From GCA-2861595 sp035536185 (GTDB lineage Bacteria > Actinomycetota > Acidimicrobiia > Acidimicrobiales > GCA-2861595), in NCBI GenBank assembly GCA_035536185.1, contig DATLOM010000009.1, positions 1 to 54,808 on the forward strand: 54,808 nucleotides of DNA, written 5' to 3'. Below are positions 43,043 through 50,664 of this stretch, in pieces; the first letter of the stretch is position 1; each line of letters opens with the position of its first letter. The notes under the pieces were generated by a model. The model did no database searches and was not told the DNA's origin. It saw only the letters and a list, made by a program, of their open reading frames with translations. Both the position numbers and the translations under genes were made by a program.

Positions 43043-44224
43043 TCAGACGGTGGCGCGCTGGTTGCGACGAGGCACACTGCCGATGAACCTCGCCCCCAGG
43101 GGGCCGGCGATGGCGGTGAGCAACACGAAAGCAGCGGCGAGGGCACCCAGGTCGGCGCCATCGTCGAGAGTCGCACCGATGCTGGCGATGACGATGGAGA
43201 ACTCGCCTCTGGCCATCAAGGTCGCTCCCGCACGCAAGCGGCCCGCTCGTCCTACGCCAGCTCTGCCCGCGGCGATCCAGCCGGTGAGGAGCTTGGTGGA
43301 GAGGGCCACGGCTGCCAACGCAGCGGCCGGACCGAGCGCTCCGACCAGATCGCCGGGGCGGATCTGGAAGGAGAAGAACAAGAAGAACACCGCAGCGAAG
43401 AGATCGCGCAAGGGGCCGATCAACGCGCCGGCACGCTCCTGCACCGACCCCGACAAGGCCAGGCCGACGAGGAAGGCACCGATGGCTGCAGAGACGTCGA
43501 GTTGTTGAGCGAGGCCACCCACCAGAAGCGTCAGTCCGAAAACGGCAAGGAGCAGCGACTCGTCGCTTCCCCCCGCCAGAAGTGAGCTCAGGTGCCCGCC
43601 GTAGCGCAGCGCGATGCTCAAGATCACTGCCACTGCGGCTATGGCCACCCCCACGGTCACGACAGACCCCGCCAGGTCGCCTCCGGTCACCATCGCCCCC
43701 GCCACCGGCAGGAACACCGCCATGGCCAGGTCCTCGATGACGAGGAGGTTCAGGATCGCCGGCGTCTCACGATTGGCCAGTCGGTCCAGATCGGCCAGGA
43801 CTTTGGAGATGATGCCCGAGGAGCTGACCCAGCAGACTCCCCCCAGGAGCACTGCCGCCGCCAGCTCCCAACCGAGCAAGATCCCAGCGAGAAAGCCGGG
43901 CGCGAAGTTGACGGCGCCGTCGACAACACCGGGTACAAGCCCGGTGCGCAGGCCGTGACGGAGCTCATCTGAGCTGTACTCCAGGCCAAGGGCCAGAAGC
44001 AGGAGGAGCACCCCTATCTCCGCGGCAGTGGATATGAACTCCGCGCTGACATCCAGTGGGGCGAAGCCCCCCTCCCCTACGGCCAGACCGGCCAGGAGAT
44101 AGAAGGGAATGGCGGTGATGCCGAGGCGCCCGGCCAGCCGGGCAAGGCCAGCGAGGCCAACGGCTATGGCTCCGATCTCGATGAAGGTCAGCGCCGCGTC
44201 GGAGTCCGCCGCCGCGACGATCAC
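43043..44224 (-). CDS. Cation:proton antiporter (CPA2), KhtU-like membrane subunit
   Basis: A 393-residue integral membrane protein with about 12 helices of the Na+/H+ and K+/H+ exchanger fold (PF00999). EGGFAPLDVSAEFISTAAEIGVLLLLLALGLEYS and VSSSGIISKVLADLD are typical of KefB/KhtU-type exchangers. No RCK domain is attached; that function is supplied by the upstream gene, whose stop codon overlaps this GTG start by four bases (GTGA). The pair corresponds to the two-subunit KhtTU K+/H+ antiporter of Bacillus, used in K+ and alkaline stress. Confidence 0.9.
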   Translation of the reverse strand: MIVAAADSDAALTFIEIGAIAVGLAGLARLAGRLGITAIPFYLLAGLAVGEGGFAPLDVSAEFISTAAEIGVLLLLLALGLEYSSDELRHGLRTGLVPGVVDGAVNFAPGFLAGILLGWELAAAVLLGGVCWVSSSGIISKVLADLDRLANRETPAILNLLVIEDLAMAVFLPVAGAMVTGGDLAGSVVTVGVAIAAVAVILSIALRYGGHLSSLLAGGSDESLLLAVFGLTLLVGGLAQQLDVSAAIGAFLVGLALSGSVQERAGALIGPLRDLFAAVFFLFFSFQIRPGDLVGALGPAAALAAVALSTKLLTGWIAAGRAGVGRAGRLRAGATLMARGEFSIVIASIGATLDDGADLGALAAAFVLLTAIAGPLGARFIGSVPRRNQRATV

Positions 44225-44703
44225 GGCGCCAGAAGGTGGCGCAGCCGTGAAAGCCCGTCGGCGGTTCCCACAGACACCACCACGTCACCCGCGACGAAGC
44301 GAGTGTCCGGTCCGGGCGCGGGGATCGTCATGTCGCCACGGACGACCGCCACGATCGATGCTCCGGTCTGGGTGCGGAACTGGCCATCGGCGATGGTGCG
44401 GCCGTCGAACGGCGATCCGGCGGTGACCTTTACCCAGTCGATGGCGAGCCCCTCCACCTGTTGCTGCACGGCAACGAGTGCCTCGCTCACCTGGCTCACC
44501 CCCAGCACTTCGGCCAGGGTCCTGGTGTCACCGGGGCTCAGGTGGAGCACCGTGCTGCAGGCGTCCGGGTCGGCGCGGTCGTAGACCGCTATCTCCCGCC
44601 GTCCACCGCGATGGGTGAGAACGGCCAACCGCTCGCCCGTCTCGGTCGTGAACTCGTGGCGTACCCCTACTCCGGGTAGCAGGGTCTCTCGTACCTCAGG
44701 CAT
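44221..44703 (-). CDS. TrkA-C/RCK-domain regulator of the K+/H+ antiporter (KhtT-like)
   Basis: A 160-residue cytoplasmic protein. The C-terminal half is a TrkA-C domain: SPFDGRTIADGQFRTQTGASIVAVVRGDMTIPAPGPDTRFVAGDVVVSVGT, with the usual gating-ligand strand pattern. The first half (VRHEFTTETGERLAVLTHRGGRREIAVYDR) is the KhtT-specific N-terminal domain. These subunits bind cyclic dinucleotide or nucleotide signals and open the antiporter. It overlaps the KhtU-like gene and is translated first. Confidence 0.9.
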   Translation of the reverse strand: MPEVRETLLPGVGVRHEFTTETGERLAVLTHRGGRREIAVYDRADPDACSTVLHLSPGDTRTLAEVLGVSQVSEALVAVQQQVEGLAIDWVKVTAGSPFDGRTIADGQFRTQTGASIVAVVRGDMTIPAPGPDTRFVAGDVVVSVGTADGLSRLRHLLAP

Positions 44704-44947
44704 GGCTCATACTCGCACTTCTCCCTCTGGGGCCCTTGGCCACACCCCGAGGCGGATGAGCTACAGGATCGCGACGTGCCGAACGACGGCGAGTGTCTCG
44801 AGGAGGCAGCGCCCTGATGCTCGGCCGGTCCAGGTACAGGCTGTCGCCTTGGGCGCCGTACCGGACCCCTGCTGGGAGGACCGCCGGACTCGGCTGAGCT
44901 ACCTCTGCCGTAGGTCAGCGGACGAAAAGGCGGCGGGTGGCAGCGGC

Positions 44948-45661
44948 CTAACGCGGCGCGGTGGCGAAGGTGACGTCGACGGTGGAGAACCCAAGGGCGC
45001 GCAGCATCGTCTCGAGCATGGCGCGGGTGTTCTCCTCCGCCCGCTCGGCCACGCCGCCGGACTTGGCCGCGGTGGCCAGCCTCTTCTCGGCCAGCAGGTA
45101 CAGCTGGCGCTCGCTAGTGGGGCTGTCCGAGAACATCGACCCCACTCGGTCGAACAGGCCCCGGTCACGCGAGACCACTCGGCTGGCACCGGGGTCGACG
45201 CTTGGCTTCGACAGGCGGGCGGCGGGCAGCGAGATGTGGACGGCGTCCTTGTCGGCGGAGACCGAGATGGCTCCGTCGTCGAGCCCGGAGAAGTCCACCG
45301 AGGCGTCGACCGAGCCCGAAGCGACGAACAAGGTCCGTTCGCCCCGGATGAAGTCGGGAAGGAACCGAGCGTCTTTCTCCAGGTCCACTATCACCTGGAA
45401 CTGACCGGTGGCCGCCTGGTACCGGCTGAGGTCCTCGAGGGCATGCAGCACCGCCGGCTGGGTGCGGTCCACCGACTCGGTCGTGAAGGGGTTGTGCAGG
45501 GACGGCAGCAGATCCAACAGACGGCCGGGGCCGAAGACAAGGAGGGCCACGACTGCTGCGGCGGTGACAGCACGCCACCGTCGGGGGCTCGGCTGTGTGA
45601 CGGGATCCGCGGTGCGAGGCGCGGCCGACACTTCCTCTCGTTCAGGAGTCAGTACGGGCAT
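44948..45661 (-). CDS. DUF4230 domain-containing membrane-anchored protein
   Basis: About 237 residues from ATG 45661. One membrane helix (~33-49, VTAAAVVALLVFGPGRLLDLL) leaves most of the protein outside or in the periplasmic space. The outer part (HALEDLSRYQAATGQFQVIVDLEKDARFLP, ASGSVDASVDFSGLDDGAISV) matches DUF4230, a family of unknown function. Two helices close the protein (AEKRLATAAKSGGVAERAEENTRAMLE). The region from 44704 to 44947, between this gene and the khtT-like gene, holds nothing I recognise. Confidence 0.85.
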   Translation of the reverse strand: MPVLTPEREEVSAAPRTADPVTQPSPRRWRAVTAAAVVALLVFGPGRLLDLLPSLHNPFTTESVDRTQPAVLHALEDLSRYQAATGQFQVIVDLEKDARFLPDFIRGERTLFVASGSVDASVDFSGLDDGAISVSADKDAVHISLPAARLSKPSVDPGASRVVSRDRGLFDRVGSMFSDSPTSERQLYLLAEKRLATAAKSGGVAERAEENTRAMLETMLRALGFSTVDVTFATAPR

Positions 45662-45742
45662 ACAACGAGTGTGGCACGGCCCCGAGCCAACGTGGGCGCG
45701 AGCCGCCTTGCGGAAGCTCTGTGAGTTACCCACGACCCAGCC

Positions 45743-45796
45743 TTGACTGAGTTACGGCGGCTGTTCTAAAGTAGACTCTCATAGTTGATAGAGAGT
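45743..45796 (+). promoter_or_regulatory. Promoter and inverted repeat upstream of the folE-like gene
   Basis: TTGACT (45743-45748) and TAAAGT (45767-45772), spaced 18 bases, suit a sigma-70 promoter. Directly after it, ACTCTC (45775-45780) and GAGAGT (45791-45796) form an inverted repeat with a ten-base AT-rich centre, at or just past the transcription start. The repeat could be an operator or an RNA hairpin. Confidence 0.55.
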
Positions 45797-45850
45797 AGAA
45801 ATCGCCATGACTCACGTCATAAGGGTCACACGGCTCCGGAGCCCCGTCCG

Positions 45851-46537
45851 ATGAATGTCTCGGCAACACCAGGGTTAGGTGGGGGCGCGCGCACATTCCC
45901 AGTGCGGCCCGTCGACCCACTCATGCCCGACAGCGAAGATGAGTGTGCTTCCCCGCACCTCCGCGTCGTTGCAGACCACCAGGCGGTGGACCTGGACGCG
46001 GCAGCCCGTGCGGTCAGCGATCTGCTCATAGCCCTCGGCCAGGACCCGGACTCGCAGCACCTGGTGGACACCCCTCGACGGGTGGCTGCGGCTTACGCCG
46101 AGCTGCTGAGCTCCGAGCCGTTCGCCCTGACGACCTTCGCCAACGACGAGGGCTACGACGAGCTGGTGGTGGCCAGGAACATCCCGGTCCACTCCCTGTG
46201 CCAGCACCACCTGCTTCCCTTCCGGGGCGTCGCCCACGTCGGCTACCTGCCGGGCGACCGGATCCTCGGTATTTCCAAGCTGGCCCGAGTGGTGGAGCTG
46301 TTCGCTCGGCGCCTGCAGGTGCAGGAAAGGCTGACCAAACAGGTGGCCGACTGGATCGAGGACAACCTGGCCCCCAAGGGAGTGGGTGTCGTGATCGAAG
46401 CTGAGCACCTGTGCATGTCGATTCGGGGAGCACGAGCGCACGGCGGCGACACCGTCACCTCAGCCCTCCACGGCCTGCTTCGCACCGATGCCCGTTCCCG
46501 CCACGAGTTTCTTGCGATGACGGGGTGCGGGCGTTGA
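45851..46537 (+). CDS. folE: GTP cyclohydrolase I (FolE)
   Basis: About 228 residues. It converts GTP to dihydroneopterin triphosphate, the first step of folate and pterin synthesis. Zinc ligands are in HSLCQHHLLPF and EAEHLCMSIRG, and the catalytic segments ISKLARVVELFARRLQVQERLTKQ and TPRRVAAAYAELL are intact. The frame is open back to a TTG at 45785; ATG 45851 is preferred, as the earlier part overlaps the inverted repeat and promoter. The N-terminal ~40 residues lie outside the family core. Other folate genes are not nearby. Confidence 0.93.
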   Translation: MNVSATPGLGGGARTFPVRPVDPLMPDSEDECASPHLRVVADHQAVDLDAAARAVSDLLIALGQDPDSQHLVDTPRRVAAAYAELLSSEPFALTTFANDEGYDELVVARNIPVHSLCQHHLLPFRGVAHVGYLPGDRILGISKLARVVELFARRLQVQERLTKQVADWIEDNLAPKGVGVVIEAEHLCMSIRGARAHGGDTVTSALHGLLRTDARSRHEFLAMTGCGR

Positions 46538-46568
46538 AACGTTCCCAGCGACCAGGAAGGAGCAGTTC

Positions 46569-47138
46569 ATGAGGAAGTTCTCGGTTCGCCCGTCGCTCAC
46601 CATCCGGGGGCGCAAGTTCAAGGGCCTGCGGGGCTGGGCCGGCAAACCCCTTCACCCCCCTCTGACGGACTTCCCCGTCGCCGCCTACATCTTCGCCGCC
46701 GTCTTCGACGTCATCTCGGTCGTCGGGGGCTCCGACAAGTCCTGGGCCCGTGACTTCTGGCACGCAGGCACGTACACCTTCATCGGCGGTGCGGCGGTGT
46801 CGGTGCTGGCCGCGCTGACGGGGTTCTGGGACTGGTGGAAGTCCTCCGAGCCGGGGACGCAGGCTCGGCGCACCATCAACACCCACGCCTGGATCATGAT
46901 CGCCGTTACGGTCCTGGCCCTCGTGGACATCGCTTGGCGGTTGAGCGGCTACAACAGCGAGGCATCCACGCCTGCGGGCGTACTGGCGCTGTCGGTTGTC
47001 GTCGCCGCCATGGTATCGCTGGGATCGGTCTACGGGGGCAGCCTCGTCTACGACTACGGGTTCAACGTGGAGACCTCCGGTGACCATCCGGTGTGGCACA
47101 AGTCGGAGACCGACGTCTTCCCAGGGCACCACGACTGA
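46569..47138 (+). CDS. DUF2231 membrane protein
   Basis: A 189-residue protein with four membrane helices. The opening WAGKPLHPPLTDFPVAAYIFAAVFDVIS is the DUF2231 hallmark (a His-Pro before the first helix), and WDWWKS lies between helices two and three. Function is unknown; some members bind heme or sit with redox proteins. ATG 46569 follows folE by ~31 bases, and GAAGGAG precedes it, so it may be cotranscribed with folE. Confidence 0.88.
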   Translation: MRKFSVRPSLTIRGRKFKGLRGWAGKPLHPPLTDFPVAAYIFAAVFDVISVVGGSDKSWARDFWHAGTYTFIGGAAVSVLAALTGFWDWWKSSEPGTQARRTINTHAWIMIAVTVLALVDIAWRLSGYNSEASTPAGVLALSVVVAAMVSLGSVYGGSLVYDYGFNVETSGDHPVWHKSETDVFPGHHD

Positions 47139-47248
47139 CGAGCGACACGGTGATGAAGCTGGATCGGCGTCCCTGCCGCTGGACATGGGCGTCGGTGGAC
47201 CTCAGCCATGATCTGCAGCGCCGCGGTTTGGTAGATCTGCGTGGCGTC

Positions 47249-47932
47249 TCATGGACACAAGCTGACGGCCAGCACCGATACGTCGTCGTCTCGAGGTTCG
47301 CGTAGGCAGACCTCCAGGACATGGTCGCAGAGGGCCTCCAGATCGGCTGGACCGTTGGCGACGGCCCGTCGAAGCTGCTGAAGGCCTTCTGTCATGGACG
47401 TGTCACGACTCTGGACCAGTCCTGCGGTGAACAGGAGAAGAACCGATCCGGGAACGAGACGGACCTCGGCGTCCGGCTTCGGCCCACCGCCAAGAACGCC
47501 GAGCAGGCCCGACAGCCCACCACCCAGGAACTCGGCGGCCCCCGGGGAGGTCAGCAGGAGCGGCGGGCACTGCCCGGCGTTGCTGAACACCACCTCGCCA
47601 CTGCCGGCGTCCACGCTGGCGTAGGCGAGGGTGGTCTCCTCGATCTTGTCCGTCCCGCCCACGAGCTGATCGAGAAGCTGAATGAGCCGCGACGGCCTGT
47701 ACCCGTCGATGAGCGCGAGAACCCGCACGGCGGACCGCAGCTGGGCGACCTGCGACGCCGCTTGGACGCCGCGGCCAACGACATCTCCGATGACAAGTCC
47801 CGTCCCCTGCGGCAAGGGGATCACGTCGTACCAGTTGCCAGTGGTCCGCAAGGCCCTGCCCGCCGGAAAGAACCGCCCGGCGACGGCGAGGCCGGGAGTG
47901 GCGGGCAGACAGCTTCCCAGCTTTTCCAGCCC
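47249..47932 (-). pseudogene. SpoIIE/PP2C-type phosphatase domain with degenerate metal sites, out of frame with the upstream domain
   Basis: Reads LPATPGLAVAGRFFPA, TTGNWYDVIPLP, VIGDVVGRGVQAA, FSNAGQCPPLLL and DDDVSVLAVSL, the order of SpoIIE/RsbU phosphatases. The usual GGDWYD and TDGL are here TGNW and TAGL, so two of the four metal-binding aspartates are lost, while GDVVG and the final DD remain. Catalysis is doubtful. There is no good start; the frame joins the hydrogenase-protease domain if one G is removed near 47930-47940. It may be a regulatory pseudo-phosphatase domain or a decaying gene. Confidence 0.7.
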
Positions 47933-48626
47933 TCACCTGGTCGTGGGCGGCGGCGTAATCGAACAGTTGGTCGATCCCGGGAGGAGCTTGTGACGCTGGG
48001 TTCGCCATCCGTCGAGTCCCGCTACCGGGCGCGGGCGGCGCGCCAGCACCGGCCGCCGAGTCGACCGCTGACACAAGCGGCGCCGGGGCAAGTTGGCTCC
48101 ACTCCTGATCGTCGAGCTCATGGCGCACAAGATCCAGGAGCGGGTCCATGACAGCCGCCAGAGCCTCGCTGAAGCCGAGCCCGAACGAGGAGTCGGCCGC
48201 TTCGACCTCGACCACGACGGTGTCCTCGGGCAGCGCACCCCAGTGGCGCACGACGGCGAGGGTGTGGTCGAGGTCGACGTCTCCGCCGACCGACTCCGCC
48301 AGGTGGGCTTGAACCTCGTCGGGAGACGCCGTCACAGCGCCGAGCCGGTACCGCCGGATGGTGCCCGGCGGGTAGAGCCCACGAGAGACGGCGCCGACCA
48401 GCACGACCTTGGCCGGCCGCAGCTCCTGTAGACGGTGGAGCGCCATGTGGGCCGCGTAGGAGAGGTCCTCGACCACCACCCCATCTGGCCACTCCAAGGT
48501 CTCGGCATAGCGGATGAACTTCTCTCCGAAGTCGAGGTCTCGCCGTCCTGGCACTCCGAACCCGCCGACGAGGGCCCGGCATCTCGAGGCCGTGGCAGAG
48601 TCTGTCACTCCAGCGTGCAGCCGCAT
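47933..48626 (-). CDS. [NiFe]-hydrogenase maturation protease-like domain, frameshifted fusion to SpoIIE domain
   Basis: ATG 48626 lies eight bases after GGGAGGTG and overlaps the end of the hydrogenase large subunit gene by 22 bases. Residues 15-~170 fit the HybD/HycI endopeptidase fold: RALVGGFGVPGRRDLDFGEKF, VVVEDLSYAAHMALHRL and KVVLVGAVSRGLYPPGTI, with Asp30/32, Asp54 and His121 as likely nickel contacts. The enzyme trims the C-terminal tail of the large subunit after nickel insertion. After a Pro/Ala linker, DQLFDYAAAHDQVR resembles the run-up to a SpoIIE phosphatase, which continues in another frame. Confidence 0.78.
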
Positions 48627-50485
48627 GAGTTCACCTCCCGCACGATCACTCCCTTGCCGGTGTCCATGTGGGTCGTGCACGGCATGCACGGGTCGAAGCT
48701 GCGAATGGCCCGGAGCACGTCGATGCCCTTGATCTCGTCGTCCGGGACGCTCTCCAGGATGGGAGTGTCCACGATGGCCTGCTCGTAGGGGCCGAGCCCG
48801 CCGAAGGGGTCGCGCGGCGATGCGTTCAGGGTGGAGGGGGTGGTGATCTGGTAGTTCACGATCCGGCCCTTGTCCATCACCATGTGGTGGACCAGAAAGC
48901 CTCGGCTGGCCTCCCAGAAGCCGACGGCGACCCGCTCGTTCTGGGGGATCTTGTAGTCGGTGTGGACCTTTGTCTCACCCCGCCGCCAGTACTCCAGTGC
49001 CCTCATCATGCAGTTCATCCCGACGACTGAGGTGAAGGCCATGGCGTAGGCCCTGGCCCTGTTGCGCTCGAGGGCGTTGATGGTGCGGGGCACCTTCCAC
49101 TCGAGCTCGGTCTCGGGCAGGCCGTGGCGGGGGATGATCATCCGCATGCTGTGGCCGGTGGCATGGAAGAAGGGGTTCTCCTGGCTGTCGCCGGTCAGAG
49201 CCGTGGCCCACAGCTGGCCGTAGGCACCGGTCTCGATGCTGCGCCGGTCCCAGCGGGGAGCAGTGTCCCAGGTGTACTTGCCCCGGAAGTCGGTGGCCTG
49301 GGGCTTGGGGATGGTGGTCTTGTTCCACGGGTGATGCGGCGATAGCGGGTTGCCGAGGGGATCGGTGCGGTAGCGCGGTGCCCCGGCGAGCGTCCAGTCC
49401 TCGTAGAAGGAGTGCTCGATGAACTCCTCGTAGCCCATGTTGATGGCGGTGAGGTCGTTGGTGACCACCTTGCCGTCGATGATCATGGCCGGCTTGGACC
49501 AGCGGCGCTTCCCCCAGGCGTCGACGTTCTCATAGGTTGCGTCGTAGGCCGTGGAGTCGTCCCAGATCCCCGTCTGGGCCAGGTTCATCTCCCGGGCACC
49601 CACCTGCTCGTAGGCCGGGTTGGCCTCCAGGAAGAAGTCGCAGATGTCGTCCCAGATGCGGCAGATGACCTTGGCGAAGTCGAAGATCTTGCCGAGCTGG
49701 GTGTAGTACTCGTTGAAGCTCGACGTGGAGATGGTCGTCGACATCCCGCCGGGCATGATGGTGGAGGGGTGGGGGAACTTGCCGAACATCAGCATGCACA
49801 TGATGCGCCCCACCCGGGTCCACTCCAGGGCCTCCAGGTAGATCTGCCCCGTGAGGGGGTTGAGGGCATCCATGATGTCCTTGATGGTGCGGTACCCGTG
49901 GATGTCCCCGTGAGGGGCCAGCGTCTTCTCCGCTCGGGTCACGAGCTCCGGGTTGGTCACCGACACCAGTGCCGTGGAGTAGTCGGGCCCCGCCAGCAGG
50001 CCGAGGTGGAGGGGGCGGTCGTAGAACATCTCGCCGACCTCGCCGAGGTTGCGGACCTCGACGCCGAGCGGCGGCGGGCAGATGCCGAAGGCCTGCTCGA
50101 TCGTGAGCGCCGACACCGTGGCGTGCACGCCGCCGCACACGCCGCAGGCCCGGGAGGAGATGTCGATGGCATCCCGGGGGTCACGGCCCTGCAGGATGAT
50201 CTCGTAGCCGCGGAACAACATGGCCCGGGCGTGGGCCTCGACGGCCTTGCGGTTCTCCAGGTCGAGCACGGTGTGCACGGCGAGGGCGCCGGCCACACGC
50301 GTCATCGGGTCGATGTTCCAGTCCCGCAGGCGCGGAGGCGCGGCCAGCTGGGCACCGGGGCCCTCGCTCCGGCGGACATAGCCCTTGGGCGCGGCCACCT
50401 CGACGGCGTAGGGGTCACGCACACCCTCCTTGAGACTGGCCTTACCGGTCTCGTCGAACTCGATGGGCAGGTTCTTGAAGCACAT
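48605..50485 (-). CDS. [NiFe]-hydrogenase large subunit, orphan
   Basis: A 626-residue catalytic subunit. Both nickel-binding motifs are intact: L1 RACGVCGGVH (Cys114, Cys117) and L2 DPCMPCTTH (Cys600, Cys603, His606). A 20-residue tail follows His606, the part normally removed by the maturation protease, whose gene overlaps this one. Conserved stretches such as MTRVAGALAVHTVLDLEN and FHATGHSM fit uptake-type H2-oxidising enzymes; I cannot settle the subgroup. The start ATG 50485 has a GGAG site. No small subunit with Fe-S cluster motifs lies upstream, where it normally precedes, or anywhere else in the window. Confidence 0.93.
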   Translation of the reverse strand: MCFKNLPIEFDETGKASLKEGVRDPYAVEVAAPKGYVRRSEGPGAQLAAPPRLRDWNIDPMTRVAGALAVHTVLDLENRKAVEAHARAMLFRGYEIILQGRDPRDAIDISSRACGVCGGVHATVSALTIEQAFGICPPPLGVEVRNLGEVGEMFYDRPLHLGLLAGPDYSTALVSVTNPELVTRAEKTLAPHGDIHGYRTIKDIMDALNPLTGQIYLEALEWTRVGRIMCMLMFGKFPHPSTIMPGGMSTTISTSSFNEYYTQLGKIFDFAKVICRIWDDICDFFLEANPAYEQVGAREMNLAQTGIWDDSTAYDATYENVDAWGKRRWSKPAMIIDGKVVTNDLTAINMGYEEFIEHSFYEDWTLAGAPRYRTDPLGNPLSPHHPWNKTTIPKPQATDFRGKYTWDTAPRWDRRSIETGAYGQLWATALTGDSQENPFFHATGHSMRMIIPRHGLPETELEWKVPRTINALERNRARAYAMAFTSVVGMNCMMRALEYWRRGETKVHTDYKIPQNERVAVGFWEASRGFLVHHMVMDKGRIVNYQITTPSTLNASPRDPFGGLGPYEQAIVDTPILESVPDDEIKGIDVLRAIRSFDPCMPCTTHMDTGKGVIVREVNSCGCTLE

Positions 50486-50597
50486 GCTGGGGTCTCCTTC
50501 GGATGGGGTTCTCGTAGGCCAAGAGCTCCCCGTGACTGTTCCTGGGGCTGACGAACGGGTGCCTGGTACCTGGCGTCTCCGGACCAGCAAACACCCT

Positions 50598-50635
50598 GCT
50601 AAGCGGATGAGGTAGTGTCAGTAAGCGCCGCTAAC
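50598..50635. promoter_or_regulatory. Candidate operator between hydrogenase and KaiC-XRE regulator genes
   Basis: GTAAGCGCCGCTAAC (50621-50635) is a near-perfect 15-base palindrome, and a half-site GCTAAGCGG occurs at about 50598-50606. They lie in the 180-base divergent promoter region, upstream of both genes, a likely binding site for the helix-turn-helix regulator itself. Confidence 0.5.
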
Positions 50636-50664
50636 GACTCTCGTCGAGGAAGCTCGGGCCAGCC

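Noticed and set aside
44221..44703. Annotating this as TrkA of a Trk potassium uptake system
   Set aside because: No Rossmann NAD-binding RCK-N motif is present and the partner is a CPA2 antiporter, which fits KhtT.
44840..44930. tRNA-like text on the minus strand (GGTAGCTCAG)
   Set aside because: No acceptor stem, no T-loop GGTTCGA and no anticodon arm can be drawn.
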